64,000 bases of DNA from Colias croceus (taxonomy: Eukaryota > Arthropoda > Insecta > Lepidoptera > Pieridae). The stretch lies in the NCBI RefSeq assembly GCF_905220415.1, contig NC_059554.1:1761001-1825000 (forward strand). The letters are read 5' to 3'. Positions 24,255 to 34,890 of this stretch are shown here, piece after piece (position 1 is the stretch's first letter; the number at the start of each line of letters is the position of its first letter). A model generated the notes under the pieces. That model saw only the letters and a program-made list of their open reading frames with translations. It did not search any database and had not been told where the DNA came from. Both the position numbers and the translations under genes were made by a program.

Positions 24255-24430
24255 CTAGTGGTCCGCCCCGGCTTCGCCCGTGGTACATATTTCGCAATAA
24301 AAGGTAGCCTATGTCCTTTCTCGCGTATCAAAATATCTCCATACCAATTTTCATGCAAATTGGTTCAGTAGTTTAGGCGTGATTGAGTAACAGACAGACA
24401 GACAGAGTTACTTTCGCATTTATAATATTG
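24255..24430 (-). mobile_element. Chimeric Helitron-like element (A 5' half, D 3' end)
   Basis: On the minus strand the 5' part is family A ('aaagtaactctgtctgtctg', 'gcctaaactactgaaccaat'). The 3' end is family D ('gtaccacgggcgaagccgg', 'CCACTAGT'). The same combination recurs at 63871-64000, so the chimera has itself moved. Confidence 0.6.
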
Positions 24431-24514
24431 ACGTTCTTTGCAATATTACTACACCTCCCCTTTATTTATAGTTTCACTGTAATATTTAGTTATTTTGTAT
24501 TAATTTAATTTGTC

Positions 24515-24700
24515 TAAGGTATAGTGGTTACTGAATGATCTTAGTTTCTAAGGGTCCTGTGTTCGATTTTCTATGCAATCGCTAAAAAAGCCTCGATTTG
24601 GCAGGACACAGAAGGCCAATATTTGGGACTTTATTGTTAATAAAGTAAATCGACCAGTTAAACAGCTGATGTTAAATACCTCTACCTACTTCAATGCCCT
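24515..24700 (+). repeat. Weak tRNA-derived SINE relic
   Basis: 'aggtatagtggttactg' resembles an A box and 'tgtgttcgatttt' a decayed B box 45 bp later. 'tttggcaggacacagaag' follows. No tail or target duplication could be assigned. Confidence 0.3.
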
Positions 24701-25654
24701 GTAAGGGAATATAGGTACCTTTATTTACAATTTATTTACAGTGTTACCAGCTCAATGCACTTATTACACCCTGGGGAGTCATAAGGTCACACTCGATCAA
24801 TTTGCGACCAATTAATTAAGAAATTAGCAGATAAAGTACATGTAATTTATCAGTCTTCCATTTCTAGTTTTATTCTAGACAAATGGTTTTTATATCTCTT
24901 CGTCATTTTATCTATCTGTTCATAAATTTGACCGTGAAAATATAATCAAGATTTTATGAAAGGACCTTTCAAAGTTATCCTTTTCCAAATATTCATTAAA
25001 AGATTGGTTTTCTTTTCAAAGCAGAAAATCGGAACTTCTCCGAGGTTCTTTATCGGATTTATTCCCTGGTTCACGAGAACGCGACAATTAATAATATTAT
25101 GATAAGATTATCGTTTTATAAATCTAATCGCATTAAAAATCTATTGGAAATATAAAGTTCAGGCTATAATAATTACCTATACTTTACTTTGGGTAGAGAA
25201 TGAAATGTTTTTGCCTATTGTACCCCTTGTTGGATTCAGTTTTATGTCGAATATTTATAGTTTTTATCTTATCTAGTATGCCACAATGCCAATCCTTACT
25301 AAACAGTACAGCAGTTAGGAGTGTAATAACACATACACATACAAATAGTGTATGTACACAAAACATTCAAACCAGAGGCGTGAAAACAACTCATTTAAAA
25401 GTTCCCTTTTTATCCGGAGCAAAAACACAAACTGGGAACCCTTTACGAAGTTCATATAATGCGGAAAAGTTAAAAAGTCGTTGAAACTTTCCCGTTGCTT
25501 ACATTAAAGGGTCGACGAAAATTGTACGGACTATTTGACTTATTCCCGGGCTGCTTTTATCAATTGATCTGATAAAAAGGCTCGAATAAATAGCCTAAGT
25601 CCAAGTTTCAAACGTGTTTTCAATAATCGATCTATCCCGTGAATTATTGGTAGA

Positions 25655-25891
25655 CTAGGTTTCCGCCCGCGGCTTCGCCCGCGCAGTCAAAGAAAACCCG
25701 CATAGTTCCCGTTCCCGTGGGATTTCCGGGATTGCGTCATTTTCCCGGGATAAAAAGTAGCCTATGTCCTTTCTCGGGTATCAAAATATCTCTATACTAA
25801 ATTTCATGAAAATTGGTTCAGTAGTTTCGGTGTGATTGAGTAACAGACAGACAGACAGAGTTACTTTCGCATTTATAATATTATGTATGGA
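25655..25891 (-). mobile_element. Helitron-like non-autonomous element, family A
   Basis: Reversed, nearly full-length copy from 'ctaggtttccgcccgcggct' to 'atattatgtatgga'. It keeps the 'gggattgcgtcattttcccg' segment missing from 57301. Confidence 0.65.
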
Positions 25892-27058
25892 TAATGATGT
25901 TTTTGTGAAGAGTTTAGTTTGTTGTGTCGATTTTATAAGTTTGTCACTTATTACAATGACTAGGCATTTATAAAATATTATAATTATTATACCTATAGTT
26001 ACTGGTGGAATGAGAAAATATTATGAGATTTTTAGCACAAAAATGTATCTCACAATATTTTTGTTTAACACCAAAATTATGCAACTTACATTTTTTGCAA
26101 TATTGATATCTAAGCCTTGGGGCATTAATGAAGTTTGAATAAGAAAAATATTATTTCCACAGTAATGTGAAGCCAAACAAAAGTTTTCATTCATAATATT
26201 TATAAGAATGGATAATGAAATTCGGGGATTTGAATAATTTCCAAGAAATCTATTCAATTTGCCGATATCTAAAAGTTCCCGAACAAAGACCTTCCGCGAA
26301 CAAGCGATCATTAATTAACTTAATTTACTGATTTAATCGACATACCAAAATGAACCAAGAGATTATGATAATAGGATTTAATTTTCTTTCATACGTGCCA
26401 AAGTTTTGATTCGCTGAAGCAATCTGAAATGAACTGAAACGTAATGGTGTAAGATTGAAAATCGGTTAATTTAACTTTTTGTCACAGAGCACTATTGAGG
26501 CTTTCGAAGCAATTAGGTGTTTAGTTGGTTTCTCTGTCGTAATGATTTATATTGCATTTCATCTGATTGTGAAGATATTTCCATATTTAAATGAAAATCT
26601 TTGGATAAGTTCTACTGGTTCGAGATTTTGTTTATATTTTAGTGCTATTGCTTAAACGTACTTATTGGTATTTAAGTAGGTACTTATAATATGGGGTTTA
26701 CAAAAAAAAAAAACTTTTTAATAAATTGTTACAAAAGTGTGCTCCAATATGACTTACTGTAGTAGGTATGTATTGAAACAATAAAAACAAGATAGGTACC
26801 TATATGTAAAAGATTTTAGCACATTCCAAAAAAACACATCAATAAAAATGTTAATAGTTACGAAATATAATTAACTAATGAAAACTTTTTTCTCTCGTTT
26901 GTGTCGCACAGAAACGCGTTACAGACCCGCAGTTTTGTTTTCAATGCACTCCAAATCTAACATCCAAGAATTCCACTTCTTTAATAAACCATATTTGCAA
27001 TAGAAAAACAAGCAACCCTTGATATACCATAAGTCTCTAATAAACCGTATCCCCACAG

Positions 27059-27207
27059 ATCGACATAAACCCATGCAAACTGGACGTGAAGTTAGTCACT
27101 TAACAACGCTGCCGGAGAACGAGGTGGTGGTGGCCATGATGGGGTTGCCCAAAGCCGGTGAGATCACCAGGGCACAGCTCAGAATTAAGGAGAGCAAGGA
27201 GTTTAAG
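27059..27207 (+). CDS. Calx: Na+/Ca2+ exchanger, exon B: cytosolic loop after the Calx-beta domains
   Basis: The acceptor is 'atccccacag' and the donor 'aag|gtaagc'. The exon supplies two bases of the split Asp codon and then 49 full codons, ending in phase 0. The translation includes 'RHKPMQTGREV', 'MMGLPKAGE' and 'LRIKESKEFK'. The last part matches the NCX segment that leads into '(N/S)TVDKL' just after the second Calx-beta domain. In vertebrate NCX1 the alternatively spliced cassette lies shortly before this point, so this exon is a good place to look for isoform differences. It is GC-richer than the surrounding intron. Confidence 0.92.
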
Positions 27208-27446
27208 GTAAGCTTGAGCAGAATGAACATTCTCATAGAATTTTCCCAAGAGGCTAATGTCTAAGGTTTTACGGGAATGTAGGCAAATCTGCAGACATAT
27301 GATTTTTTAAAAATGTCAAGAATGGTTAAGACATGAATGTAAAATTAGTAAGGAAGTAATGGGATAAATACACAATGAATGGGAATATTTCATTAAGCAA
27401 CATACGTCAGAATAAAATAGAAGAAGAAATCACTTAGTTTTGTCTT

Positions 27447-27670
27447 CATTTTTTGATGTGACAACGTCTTATAATTCGATAAAGCCGGCTGCACGGCACG
27501 AAAAAACATGACTCATGCGTCGTTACCTCGATCTCACTCATCTGAGGCGTTCCATGTAAGGCTTGAAGTGCGAGCGAGAGCGCGGAACGAGCGACAAAGA
27601 AGCACAATCGGACGTTGTCACGTTCAACTATCGTCAGTAAACCGACTTTACAGACAACCAATTTTTTTGT
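27447..27670 (+). repeat. 'GACGTGACAACG' dispersed repeat, copy 1
   Basis: Starts 'tttttgatgtgacaacgtct' and ends 'accgactttacagacaacca' plus a T run. 'gtgacaacgtc' near the left and 'gacgttgtcac' near the right are inverted partners. Other copies lie at 37345-37542 and 38350-38562. It lies in the exchanger intron after exon B. Confidence 0.6.
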
Positions 27671-28177
27671 CATAAAAATCGCTACTTAATCATTTTACTT
27701 TAAAAGTTTAACTGATTATAAAGAGTAAAAACCTGACTCAGCTGTAGAAAAATCTTTTCTGTCATTTTCTTTCTAAAAGCATCTTTAATTGCACGGAGAT
27801 ATAACTTTTGGTCACTGGAAGGAAAAAGTAATTAGGTAAAAATAAGTCGTCACAGTTAGAAAAGTGCAGAAACGAGGAAATCTCTTATAACTTTTCCAAT
27901 AAAATTCGTCATAAATATACCAAAGTAATTGAAGTTACTTTGATATATTTAAATGACTTTTGGTATAGTAATATTGGAATATTAGTAGGTTAGTTAGTAG
28001 TAGGCTAGGATGCGTAGATAAATGCGATAATATAACAGAAGTGGTATGGGTAGATAAGGACTAAACAGAATTGTCAGGGAACTTTGTTTTGTAATGTGAT
28101 TTATGTTATGATTGTTTTATTAAAAATGGAAGGGTATTTTTAATAATGATTTTCTATTGTCTAAACAAAAACTCTCT

Positions 28178-28272
28178 CGGGGACACTCACAATGTTTCCG
28201 GCGTTGTAAGTGCTTATGGGCGACGCTTTACCATCAGGCGTCGCGTCTGCTCTGTTGCCTCCTCTCACATAA
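28178..28272 (+). repeat. Relic of a dispersed lepidopteran repeat
   Basis: 'gggcgacgctttaccatcag' and 'tgctctgttgcctcctctca' are typical of a common lepidopteran interspersed repeat. Short and degenerate, it lies in the intron before exon C. Confidence 0.35.
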
Positions 28273-28506
28273 AACAACTCTTATGTTCTTTTTGTTTGTT
28301 CTTCTATTATCGATTCCATAATCAATTAAAATATCTATTTTCTCACAAATTCAATCAATGATCATATACTATTAGTAGTCCAGTCTTCATCTTATATTAC
28401 TTTAGGAGTCTATTACAATAATCATCTACTTATCCCTTCAAGTATTATTATTTTATGAATACCATCTAAAACGACCTGTGTGAATTAACTGCCAATTTTC
28501 TTTCAG

Positions 28507-28606
28507 AATACAGTAGATAAACTTGTTCAGAGAGCGAATGCGTCGATAATAATAGGCACATCGTCATGGAAAGAGCAATTTGCGGAAGCTTTGACGGCCA
28601 GTTCAG
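28507..28606 (+). CDS. Calx: Na+/Ca2+ exchanger, exon C: cytosolic loop
   Basis: The acceptor is 'ttctttcag' and the donor 'cag|gtaatt'. The exon has 33 codons plus one base and begins in phase 0, directly continuing exon B. It reads 'NTVDKLVQRANASIIIG' followed by 'TSSWKEQFAEALTASS'. NCX1 has 'STVDKLIKKTNLALVVG' and 'TNSWREQFIEAITVSA' at the same place, so the match is close along the whole exon. This is the conserved end of the large intracellular loop, just before the acidic linker to the C-terminal membrane half. The intron after it is only 420 bp. Confidence 0.95.
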
Positions 28607-29026
28607 GTAATTTTGATAAAATTTTAGGTTTACTTAGGTCGCCTGGTGGCCTTATTATTAGATAGATAGATTCTTATCTACCTTCTGATACATGTCTTCT
28701 ACTGCACGTGTCTCTGCAGAAACATGCATGTAATGTGAAACTAATGATATGAGTAGAATAACATGGATAAGTAGAGGGAACTTTCTAAATACTAACGAGA
28801 ATACGATCCACTTCGTACCTATTTATAGATAAATTCTGCTTTTAGTTTAACATAAGCTTAAAGACCGAAAGCTCCAACAATTTTTCAATATTATTAAACA
28901 TCGTTGAAAATTCTCGATAGAAAAAAACCTCTCGGTCTACAATTTCATTTGCAAGAAGATTTAACGATTCTAACAACATTTAGATATAGTTTAAATTGTT
29001 TTATTATATCCAATTTTCCCTTTCAG

Positions 29027-29119
29027 ATAATGCTGATGAACCACCGTCGTGGTTAGACTATATAATGCACATTTTAACCCTTTTCTGGAAGATTATTTTT
29101 GCATTTGTGCCTCCTACCG
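29027..29119 (+). CDS. Calx: Na+/Ca2+ exchanger, exon D: loop end and start of C-terminal membrane half
   Basis: The acceptor is 'ccctttcag' and the donor 'accg|gtaaga'. It has phase 1 on both sides. The frame reads 'DNADEPPSWLDYIMH' then 'ILTLFWKIIFAFVPPT'. The second part matches NCX 'FLTVFWKVLFAFVPPT', the stretch where the large loop re-enters the membrane. The acidic linker before it is much shorter than the run of Asp residues in NCX1. Confidence 0.95.
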
Positions 29120-29370
29120 GTAAGATCTTTGCAATTTTTCTATTACACGATTTTAAGTATATAAACGTTACATTACATTATAATTATAAACATAGAGTGG
29201 TAATTAATGGAAATCGACACGCGTCCGAACAGTTATTATATTGTTAGAAAATAATAGTTAATAATATTAATACGATTTACGAAATAGAAACGATAAACAT
29301 TCTAATACCTGGTATTATTCCTGTACAACCTGGTATAAATTAATCAAAAATCAGAAAGCGTTTTTAAGCT

Positions 29371-29560
29371 TATTACGATCCCTATTTATGACATCGCATT
29401 TCTATTATAGGCTATCCACACGTCTGCCGAACAACGTGTTATTTCCTTCTCGCTTCTCTGTATAGCACCGTCCCTATGTGTTCGTTGTTTGTCACGTTGT
29501 TCGGTAGACGTGTGGATGGCCTATAATATAAATGCGATGTCATATTTAGGGATCGTAATA
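29371..29560. repeat. Long palindrome (68-bp arms)
   Basis: The left arm 29371-29438 and right arm 29493-29560 are inverted partners with about five mismatches around a 54-bp loop. Landmarks are 'ccacacgtctgccgaacaac' and 'gttgttcggtagacgtgtgg'. It is probably a foldback-type MITE, in the intron between exons D and E. Confidence 0.75.
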
Positions 29561-29733
29561 GACCTATAAAAGGCCATCCACACGCACTAGTCTCCACTCT
29601 CCACAAAACGTACCTATTAGGATTTTAGAACCTAGCCGCCAAGTTGTGAAGGCCATACAAAGAAAACTACATCTCTATACCATCATAATTATCATGGAGC
29701 AGACTAGATTCTTCTTCAGACAAAAATAAAATT

Positions 29734-29904
29734 AAAAGACGTGTGGCACTCAGGGACTGCCGCGGTAAAGCTATTGCATAGCATGCCTTCAAGCCACACC
29801 TCCGTGCCCGTCGTAGTAGGAAGCGTGAGGTTTTTCGTTACGCAATTTCTGGATTCGGTCCCCGCGCTCAAGGCCCGCGATAGAAGCTATGCAATAGCTT
29901 AAAA
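29734..29904 (+). mobile_element. ~170-bp dispersed element, copy 1
   Basis: Shares nearly its whole length with 56864-57036: 'aaagacgtgtggcactcagg', 'gactgccgcggtaaagctat' and 'cttcaagccacacctc'. 'aagctattgcatagc' inside and 'gctatgcaatagctt' at the end are exact inverted partners. It ends 29 bp before the exon E acceptor. Confidence 0.65.
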
Positions 29905-29933
29905 CAAAGACGATAAATAAGCAATTCTTCCAG

Positions 29934-30092
29934 ATATCGGAGGTGGTTACGTGTGCTTCGTGGTATCGATCATATGCATTGGGTTGGTGACGGCCGTGAT
30001 TGGTGACGTCGCGTCGCACTTCGGCTGCACGCTCGGCATCAAGGACTCGGTCACTGCCATCGTGTTTGTGGCCCTGGGGACGAGTATACCTG
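29934..30092 (+). CDS. Calx: Na+/Ca2+ exchanger, exon E: membrane helix and start of alpha-2 repeat
   Basis: The acceptor is 'attcttccag' and the donor 'cctg|gtaaga'. The exon has 52 full codons with phase 1 at both ends. The frame reads 'GGGYVCFVVSIICIGLVTAV' (membrane helix), then 'IGDVASHFGCTLGIKDSVTA' and 'IVFVALGTSIP'. NCX1 has 'IGDLASHFGCTIGLKDSVTA' and 'VVFVALGTSVP' here. 'GTSIP' opens the alpha-2 repeat, which lines the ion path. The following Asp, an ion-binding residue in this family, is split across the next intron (G at 30092, AC at 33012-33013). Repeats lie about 29 bp upstream of the acceptor and about 20 bp downstream of the donor. Confidence 0.97.
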
Positions 30093-30112
30093 GTAAGAGA
30101 ATACGTAGACCC

Positions 30113-30215
30113 TTAACCCATTGAGCCCCAAGCGGCCCGATCGGTCCTAGACACAATAGATTATCTATATCACAATAGATTATCTATTGTGTCTGTGGTT
30201 CCGGGGCCTGAGTTA
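30113..30215 (+). mobile_element. Palindromic MITE 'AACCCATTGAGCCCC', copy 1
   Basis: 'taacccattgagccccaagc' opens and 'ggttccggggcctgagtta' closes. The central 'gacacaatagattatctat' is partly duplicated compared with the reversed copy at 39802-39883. It starts 20 bp after the exon E donor. Confidence 0.65.
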
Positions 30216-30233
30216 TTAATAATAATGAAAAGA

Positions 30234-30371
30234 TCGTGTGTGCCGAGTACACGTGTCAGAAGTTGTTTGGCAATATTCAATGATACAAAAAACATCGTCT
30301 TGCTCCATGACGTGACGGTATTGCCATGACGCGAAATTTTTCCCTCCACGCGCCTAGAAGTTTCACTTCAA
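30234..30371 (+). mobile_element. Short TIR element, 'GAAGTGAAACTTC' family, type A
   Basis: Starts 'gtgtgccgagtacacgtg', has the core 'catgacgtgacggtattgcc', and ends 'agaagtttcacttcaa'. It lies in the exchanger intron after exon E. Confidence 0.6.
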
Positions 30372-30667
30372 TAGATATGGCCACGTGTCTGATCGAGTTA
30401 TGGAATTTTCTACTTAGGGAGGTGGATTTTGATTCGACATTATAAATAGTTCTTTATTTTGAATTTAAAGTAAGACAGGTGAAATAATAATATGCGACAC
30501 AGAAGTTTTCTTGTCATATCGAGGAAAAATATATACCAAATGGCTTGTAGGGATTCGTTGATTACTTCGACTAATAGAAGGACTTCCAATAATGGACGTT
30601 TTGAGGATTTAGGGAAAGAAACAAAGCATTACTTCGATTAGTGAAGGTTTTCGATTTATGTAGCTTG

Positions 30668-31396
30668 TTAAGAGGGCTTATTCAATTTAACGCAAGTCAA
30701 AATCTCCGCGATCTATTACGATAGATCGCGGCTTGCGCTATCCTTTTACTATGAACAGCATAAGTCCACAGGAGAGCGCCGAGCAACATGTCCTCTCTCT
30801 GGAAAGGCTCGCTGCCGACTGATTTTAATCGGGTCGCGCGCAGTGTTTTATAGTACATTTAAAAAAAATTATAGAAAAATAATAGAGGTACCTTAGTTGA
30901 TTTTTTAAATTTTATCTTATAAGTAAGACGTTCTTTTATTGCAATATGTAAAAATTATATTAAACTAAGTCAAATATCTTGGTGAAAATAATCATTTTGT
31001 CGACTATAATTTCTAAAAAAATTCACATTGTTCGGATTTTAATTTCGTAAGTTAGGAGTCCAAAATAAAAAAAATCTTTTAACTAACTATTTTAATAAGG
31101 ATTTTTGCAGTTAGTTAAAAAAAATTGTGTGTTAGATCTGTCAGCGATTTCAGATATTTTTAGCTTCGAAATTGACACTAAAAGCGAAATCAAGTAATCA
31201 TCGGCTCAGTTATCTTGATGGTATTCACAAATACTGTATTAATTGAAAAAAACTCTTAACTAACTATATAGACAATAAAATTTCCTAAAATTATTAGTAA
31301 TTCATATGTTTGTAAGATAAGTGGTTGATGGACAATTTGGTTTGAAAAATCACATATTTGAGCCAAACAGCGCACGGACCGCGTACACGGCCTTAA
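30668..31396 (-). mobile_element. 727-bp TTAA-bounded element, copy 2 (inverted)
   Basis: Reverse complement of 10744-11470 along its whole length, with only a few differences by eye (for example near 30857 and 30998). It too is bounded by TTAA, at 30668 and 31393. It lies in the intron between exons E and F. Confidence 0.7.
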
Positions 31397-32052
31397 TCTG
31401 ATTAAGGACGACAATTGGATTATAATTCGGATGACAATGAATTTTACGTCTAAAAGTAGTATAAACATTGATAGGTTGATTAATCCGATATAGCTTTTAA
31501 GCTACTTAATGTAGTTTGTATTCCTTTAAAATGCAGTTAACAGTGTATTAAAATATGTGCATAAGGATGTTTTCATCCGTGTCTACCTACTTAATAATTA
31601 ATTAAAATTTATGAAGAGCTGTCTTACCAAATATAAATAGAGATAAACATGTACAAATTGCATTCAACGCAACTAAATTCATATCCCAGTAAAAAGATCA
31701 CAAGATATATCAAAGTTAATAAAAGCCACCAAATATGACACGTGTAACCCTTTGGGAGCCTCCATTTATATTCCGCTAATGTGAAAATGCTTTTAGGCTG
31801 GCCAAAATAATGGCCGTCAATAGCCGTTCGGTGGTCATAGCTAAACTACTGAAATATGGATGTTTGCAAAAATTACTGTAGTATTTTGGCGATAGATGTG
31901 AACTATCATGTAGTTAGTTTTCAATTTCATGTAAAAATACAATGGAGGGTACAAGAATAAAACAAAATGTATATTAAAATATGATCTATACCCACCTACC
32001 ACAGCATGGGAAGGCGGGATTATTCAGTAGCAGACCCAGACATTATTATTTA

Positions 32053-32247
32053 CTAGCTGCTCCGCGCGGTTTCACCCCCGTGGCTTCACCCCTGTTGGTT
32101 GAAGCGTGATAATATATAGCCTATAACCTTCCTCGATAAATGGGCTATCTAACACCGAAAGAATTTTTCAAATCGGACCAGTAGTTCCCAAGATTAGCGC
32201 GTTAAAACAAACAAACAAACTCGTCAGCTTTATAATATTAGTATAGA
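32053..32247 (-). mobile_element. Helitron-like non-autonomous element, family E
   Basis: Reversed copy with 'ctagctgctccgcgcggttt' at the left and 'ataatattagtatagat' at the right, in the exchanger intron between exons E and F. Confidence 0.6.
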
Positions 32248-33011
32248 TTATTAGTACAGAGTTATAGGCTGTAGATTCTTACCTTAACAATTACTGAACT
32301 ATTTATGAATGATTTAAAATAGTAAATACAATAACGTCTAAGTTTATTATTACCTAATTCATGTATGACCGTTACAATTTGTTTCCCGATAGAGTAAACA
32401 TTGTAGCTACACTGGTCAACCAAATAACATGTTTAAAATTACTCTTATAATATTATGCCTTTGTGCTCAGGTACTTAAAGTTTGAGAAATATGCAAGAAA
32501 CAGTTGATAACTACTGGAAAAAGATGAAAAGAAATAAACTAACTGCTACGCAAAGATTCAAAGTTTATCTTTCCTTTTGTTAAAGTCACAATGGCAGTCA
32601 CAAACACACTGCGTAATGCTTTCATCGATAATTATTTTCCTTTGAAACTGGAACGAAGAAAGAAGTTCTAGTAAATAATTAGTTGTATTAAAACTTATTG
32701 TCGTAGGCAATTAATTAATAGATCTTCGACAATCTGATTGTTATAGTACGAGATCGCACAGCAGGATTAGTGCGTTTATCGATTTTTTGCTAAATCAAAA
32801 ATTTTATGTGTATTTATTAATGGGACAATATATTATATCGACTAGGTTGCCAGTCAAAATTTGGCCGCAAGCATTTAATAATGTTTTTCGAATCGATAAT
32901 TCGGAAAAAAAATTGTTCATTTAATATTTGTAGTCTACATCACGGCAAATTATATAAACGCTGTGATGAGGGTCCATTACAATCAACCATAACATAAAAC
33001 TCTGTTCACAG

Positions 33012-33183
33012 ACACATTCGCCAGCAAAGTGGCAGCCATACAAGACAAGCACGCAGACGCTTCAGTGGGCAACGTCACGGGATCCAACGCTGTCAACGTA
33101 TTCCTGGGCATCGGAGTGGCCTGGACGGTAGCCGCTATAGTGCATTGGACGAAGAATGAAAAGTTCCACGTTGAACCGGGAAA
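33012..33183 (+). CDS. Calx: Na+/Ca2+ exchanger, exon F: alpha-2 repeat
   Basis: The acceptor is 'ctgttcacag' and the donor 'aa|gtaagt'. It begins with the last two bases of the split Asp codon and ends in phase 2. The frame reads '(D)TFASKVAAIQDKHADASV', 'GNVTGSNAVNVFLGIGVAWT' and 'VAAIVHWTKNEKFHVEPG'. 'GNVTGSNAVNVFLG' is the alpha-2 repeat signature of NCX exchangers, containing conserved Ser and Asn residues of the transport site. It is nearly identical to vertebrate NCX. The intron before it (2.9 kb) contains the inverted 727-bp element. Confidence 0.97.
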
Positions 33184-33796
33184 GTAAGTAAAATATTGGA
33201 AACTTTAAAAGAAAGTTGGACGTTGGACATCGCTAGAGAAACACTTAAACGCGAGTTTTAAACCGTAGATTAGGGAAGAAATGTGAAGTTATAAATTAGG
33301 ATAAATTTTTAACAGTGTAAATTTTATAAAACATTTTTTGTAAGTAGGTACCTAGTTGAAATAAATAAAACGGACGGAAAAGTTATCTAGTACTTATTCA
33401 ATACCGTATGTTGGTTTTATTTATGTAACTTCGATTCCAACTACTTTAAAATTTTACGTAGGTCATTAATTGTCAGTATACAGAGGTCAGTTCGAAAGTT
33501 ATACTAAGTCGGTTTCTTGCAATCGGATTTACCAGCGAACATTCGCAATATTTTGAATGTTCTTACGAGAGTGTACTTCCACAGTACAAATAAATGACTA
33601 AATATAATTTACAACTGATATTTCCCTTCCTTTGGGAACAATAAAATATAAAGCTAAGTACTTTAATAGAAATTTATTTTAAAAATATTTTGAGACTTTT
33701 TATAGCAGCGCCTGGCAAGTCTTACAAAAAACTAAACCCTAATCATACCTTTGCTCCTTCTTATAATTCTAATAATACCTAATTTCTTGCCAACAG

Positions 33797-34001
33797 CCTA
33801 GCCTTCAGCGTGACCATGTTCTGTTCTGAAGCAGCATTAGTTGTTCTGGTCCTCATACTGAGAAGACGGAAGTCCATTGGAGGTGAACTCGGTGGACCAC
33901 GCTGCATCAAGATTGTCACTTCTATCTTCTTCTTTTCACTGTGGCTCGTTTACCTTACCATGTCCACTTTAGAAGCATACGGGGTTATCAAAGGATTCTA
34001 A
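33797..34001 (+). CDS. Calx: Na+/Ca2+ exchanger, last coding exon (C-terminus)
   Basis: The acceptor is 'tgccaacag'. The first base completes AAC (Asn) with the two bases ending exon F. The frame reads 'LAFSVTMFCSEAALVVLVLI' (membrane helix), 'LRRRKSIGGELGGPRCIKIV', 'TSIFFFSLWLVYLTMSTLEA' (last membrane helix) and 'YGVIKGF', then TAA. NCX1 has 'RRRPEIGGELGGPR' and ends 'SLEAYCHIKGF', so the true C-terminus is reached. The seven exons together give about 320 residues, roughly the last third of a typical exchanger. Confidence 0.97.
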
Positions 34002-34890
34002 ACTGGTGTCCAGTATTTATAATTTTGTATTATTTTTGTTAGTTCCTTTTTGTAACTAGAACACAATGTATTTATATTTCGATCTTCGAGTAATGTTTAT
34101 TTATTAATAACTTCGAATTTATTTATTTCGATTCCTACATTGCAATGTTCTACGTGAACGTCCGTATCAATTAGTTGTTTAAGTTCATTTAATTTTTCTA
34201 GTATTTTATAACTGGACGGGTATGTACTTGATATTTGACGATGGATATTATTAAAAATACTGATTCACTTCTAGATAATTAGATTAGATTTTCCATGCAT
34301 TGAGGCGGCGTGCTCAAATGTACAGGTAGATTTCTTCCTAGATTTTTGTGTCGTTCTAGCCTTGATGGCTGTGGTTAAGGTCTAACTAGATGTAATAGAG
34401 AATATAAATATATCTAATATATTGAGAGATATTGTCGTAGTTGATTTGTGTGATGTATTTTATTGTATTGTTTAATGTGTGTTCAGTGCCATAGGGAAAT
34501 GGGAACACGTGTTTTGTGGGCTCCTTTATTAATGAAATTAACGTAAACAGTTTTTGATTAAGTAATTATGTGTTTAGATATATTTATTTGTAGATATTTG
34601 AATCGATTTATGGACCTTTCATGATCATTGCTTTTTTATTACATATTTTAGTCTGGCAGTTTTATTTATCTGTGGTATATTATTCTCTCTCTAAACAGAT
34701 GGTATAATTTATAATGCAAGTAGGTATGTATGATTGCAAAAATATTACAATATATTTGTTTGAAAGCTTGTCGAATTCCTTTATAAAACCCCGATAAATA
34801 CGATTAATTTGTCAGATTGTTTTGTTGTTTTGCGTTTATATTTCTAATAGGATTTATAAAGATTTTAATAAATTTTCGAGGCCACAAATG
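34002..34890 (+). other. Calx: Probable 3' UTR of the Na+/Ca2+ exchanger
   Basis: AT-rich non-coding sequence follows the stop codon. No long frame or mobile-element signature is seen in it. The end is uncertain: the first canonical AATAAA is at 34867, and later alternatives are possible. Confidence 0.5.
34867..34872 (+). terminator. Candidate poly(A) signal AATAAA
   Basis: AATAAA is followed by a T/G-containing stretch, about 870 bp after the exchanger stop codon and on the same strand. In AT-rich DNA this hexamer occurs often by chance, so this is a candidate only. Confidence 0.35.

Larger units (their letters stand above)
21692..27058 (+). other. Rest of the long exchanger intron
   Basis: Mostly AT-rich sequence without recognisable coding. 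Within it I can name the repeat relic at 23258-23362, the chimeric Helitron-like element at 24255-24430, a weak tRNA-like SINE relic at 24515-24700 and the family A element at 25655-25891. The stretches 21692-23257, 23363-24254, 24700-25654 and 25892-27058 hold nothing I recognise. Confidence 0.5.

Noticed and set aside
25200..25484. 94-codon frame with a hydrophobic start as a secreted peptide gene
   Set aside because: It lies inside the exchanger intron, overlaps frames on the other strand, has CA-repeat-derived 'THTHTN', and shows no splice or family support.
29789..30156. Minus-strand frames of 76 and 69 codons
   Set aside because: They are shadows of exchanger exon E and the repeats beside it.
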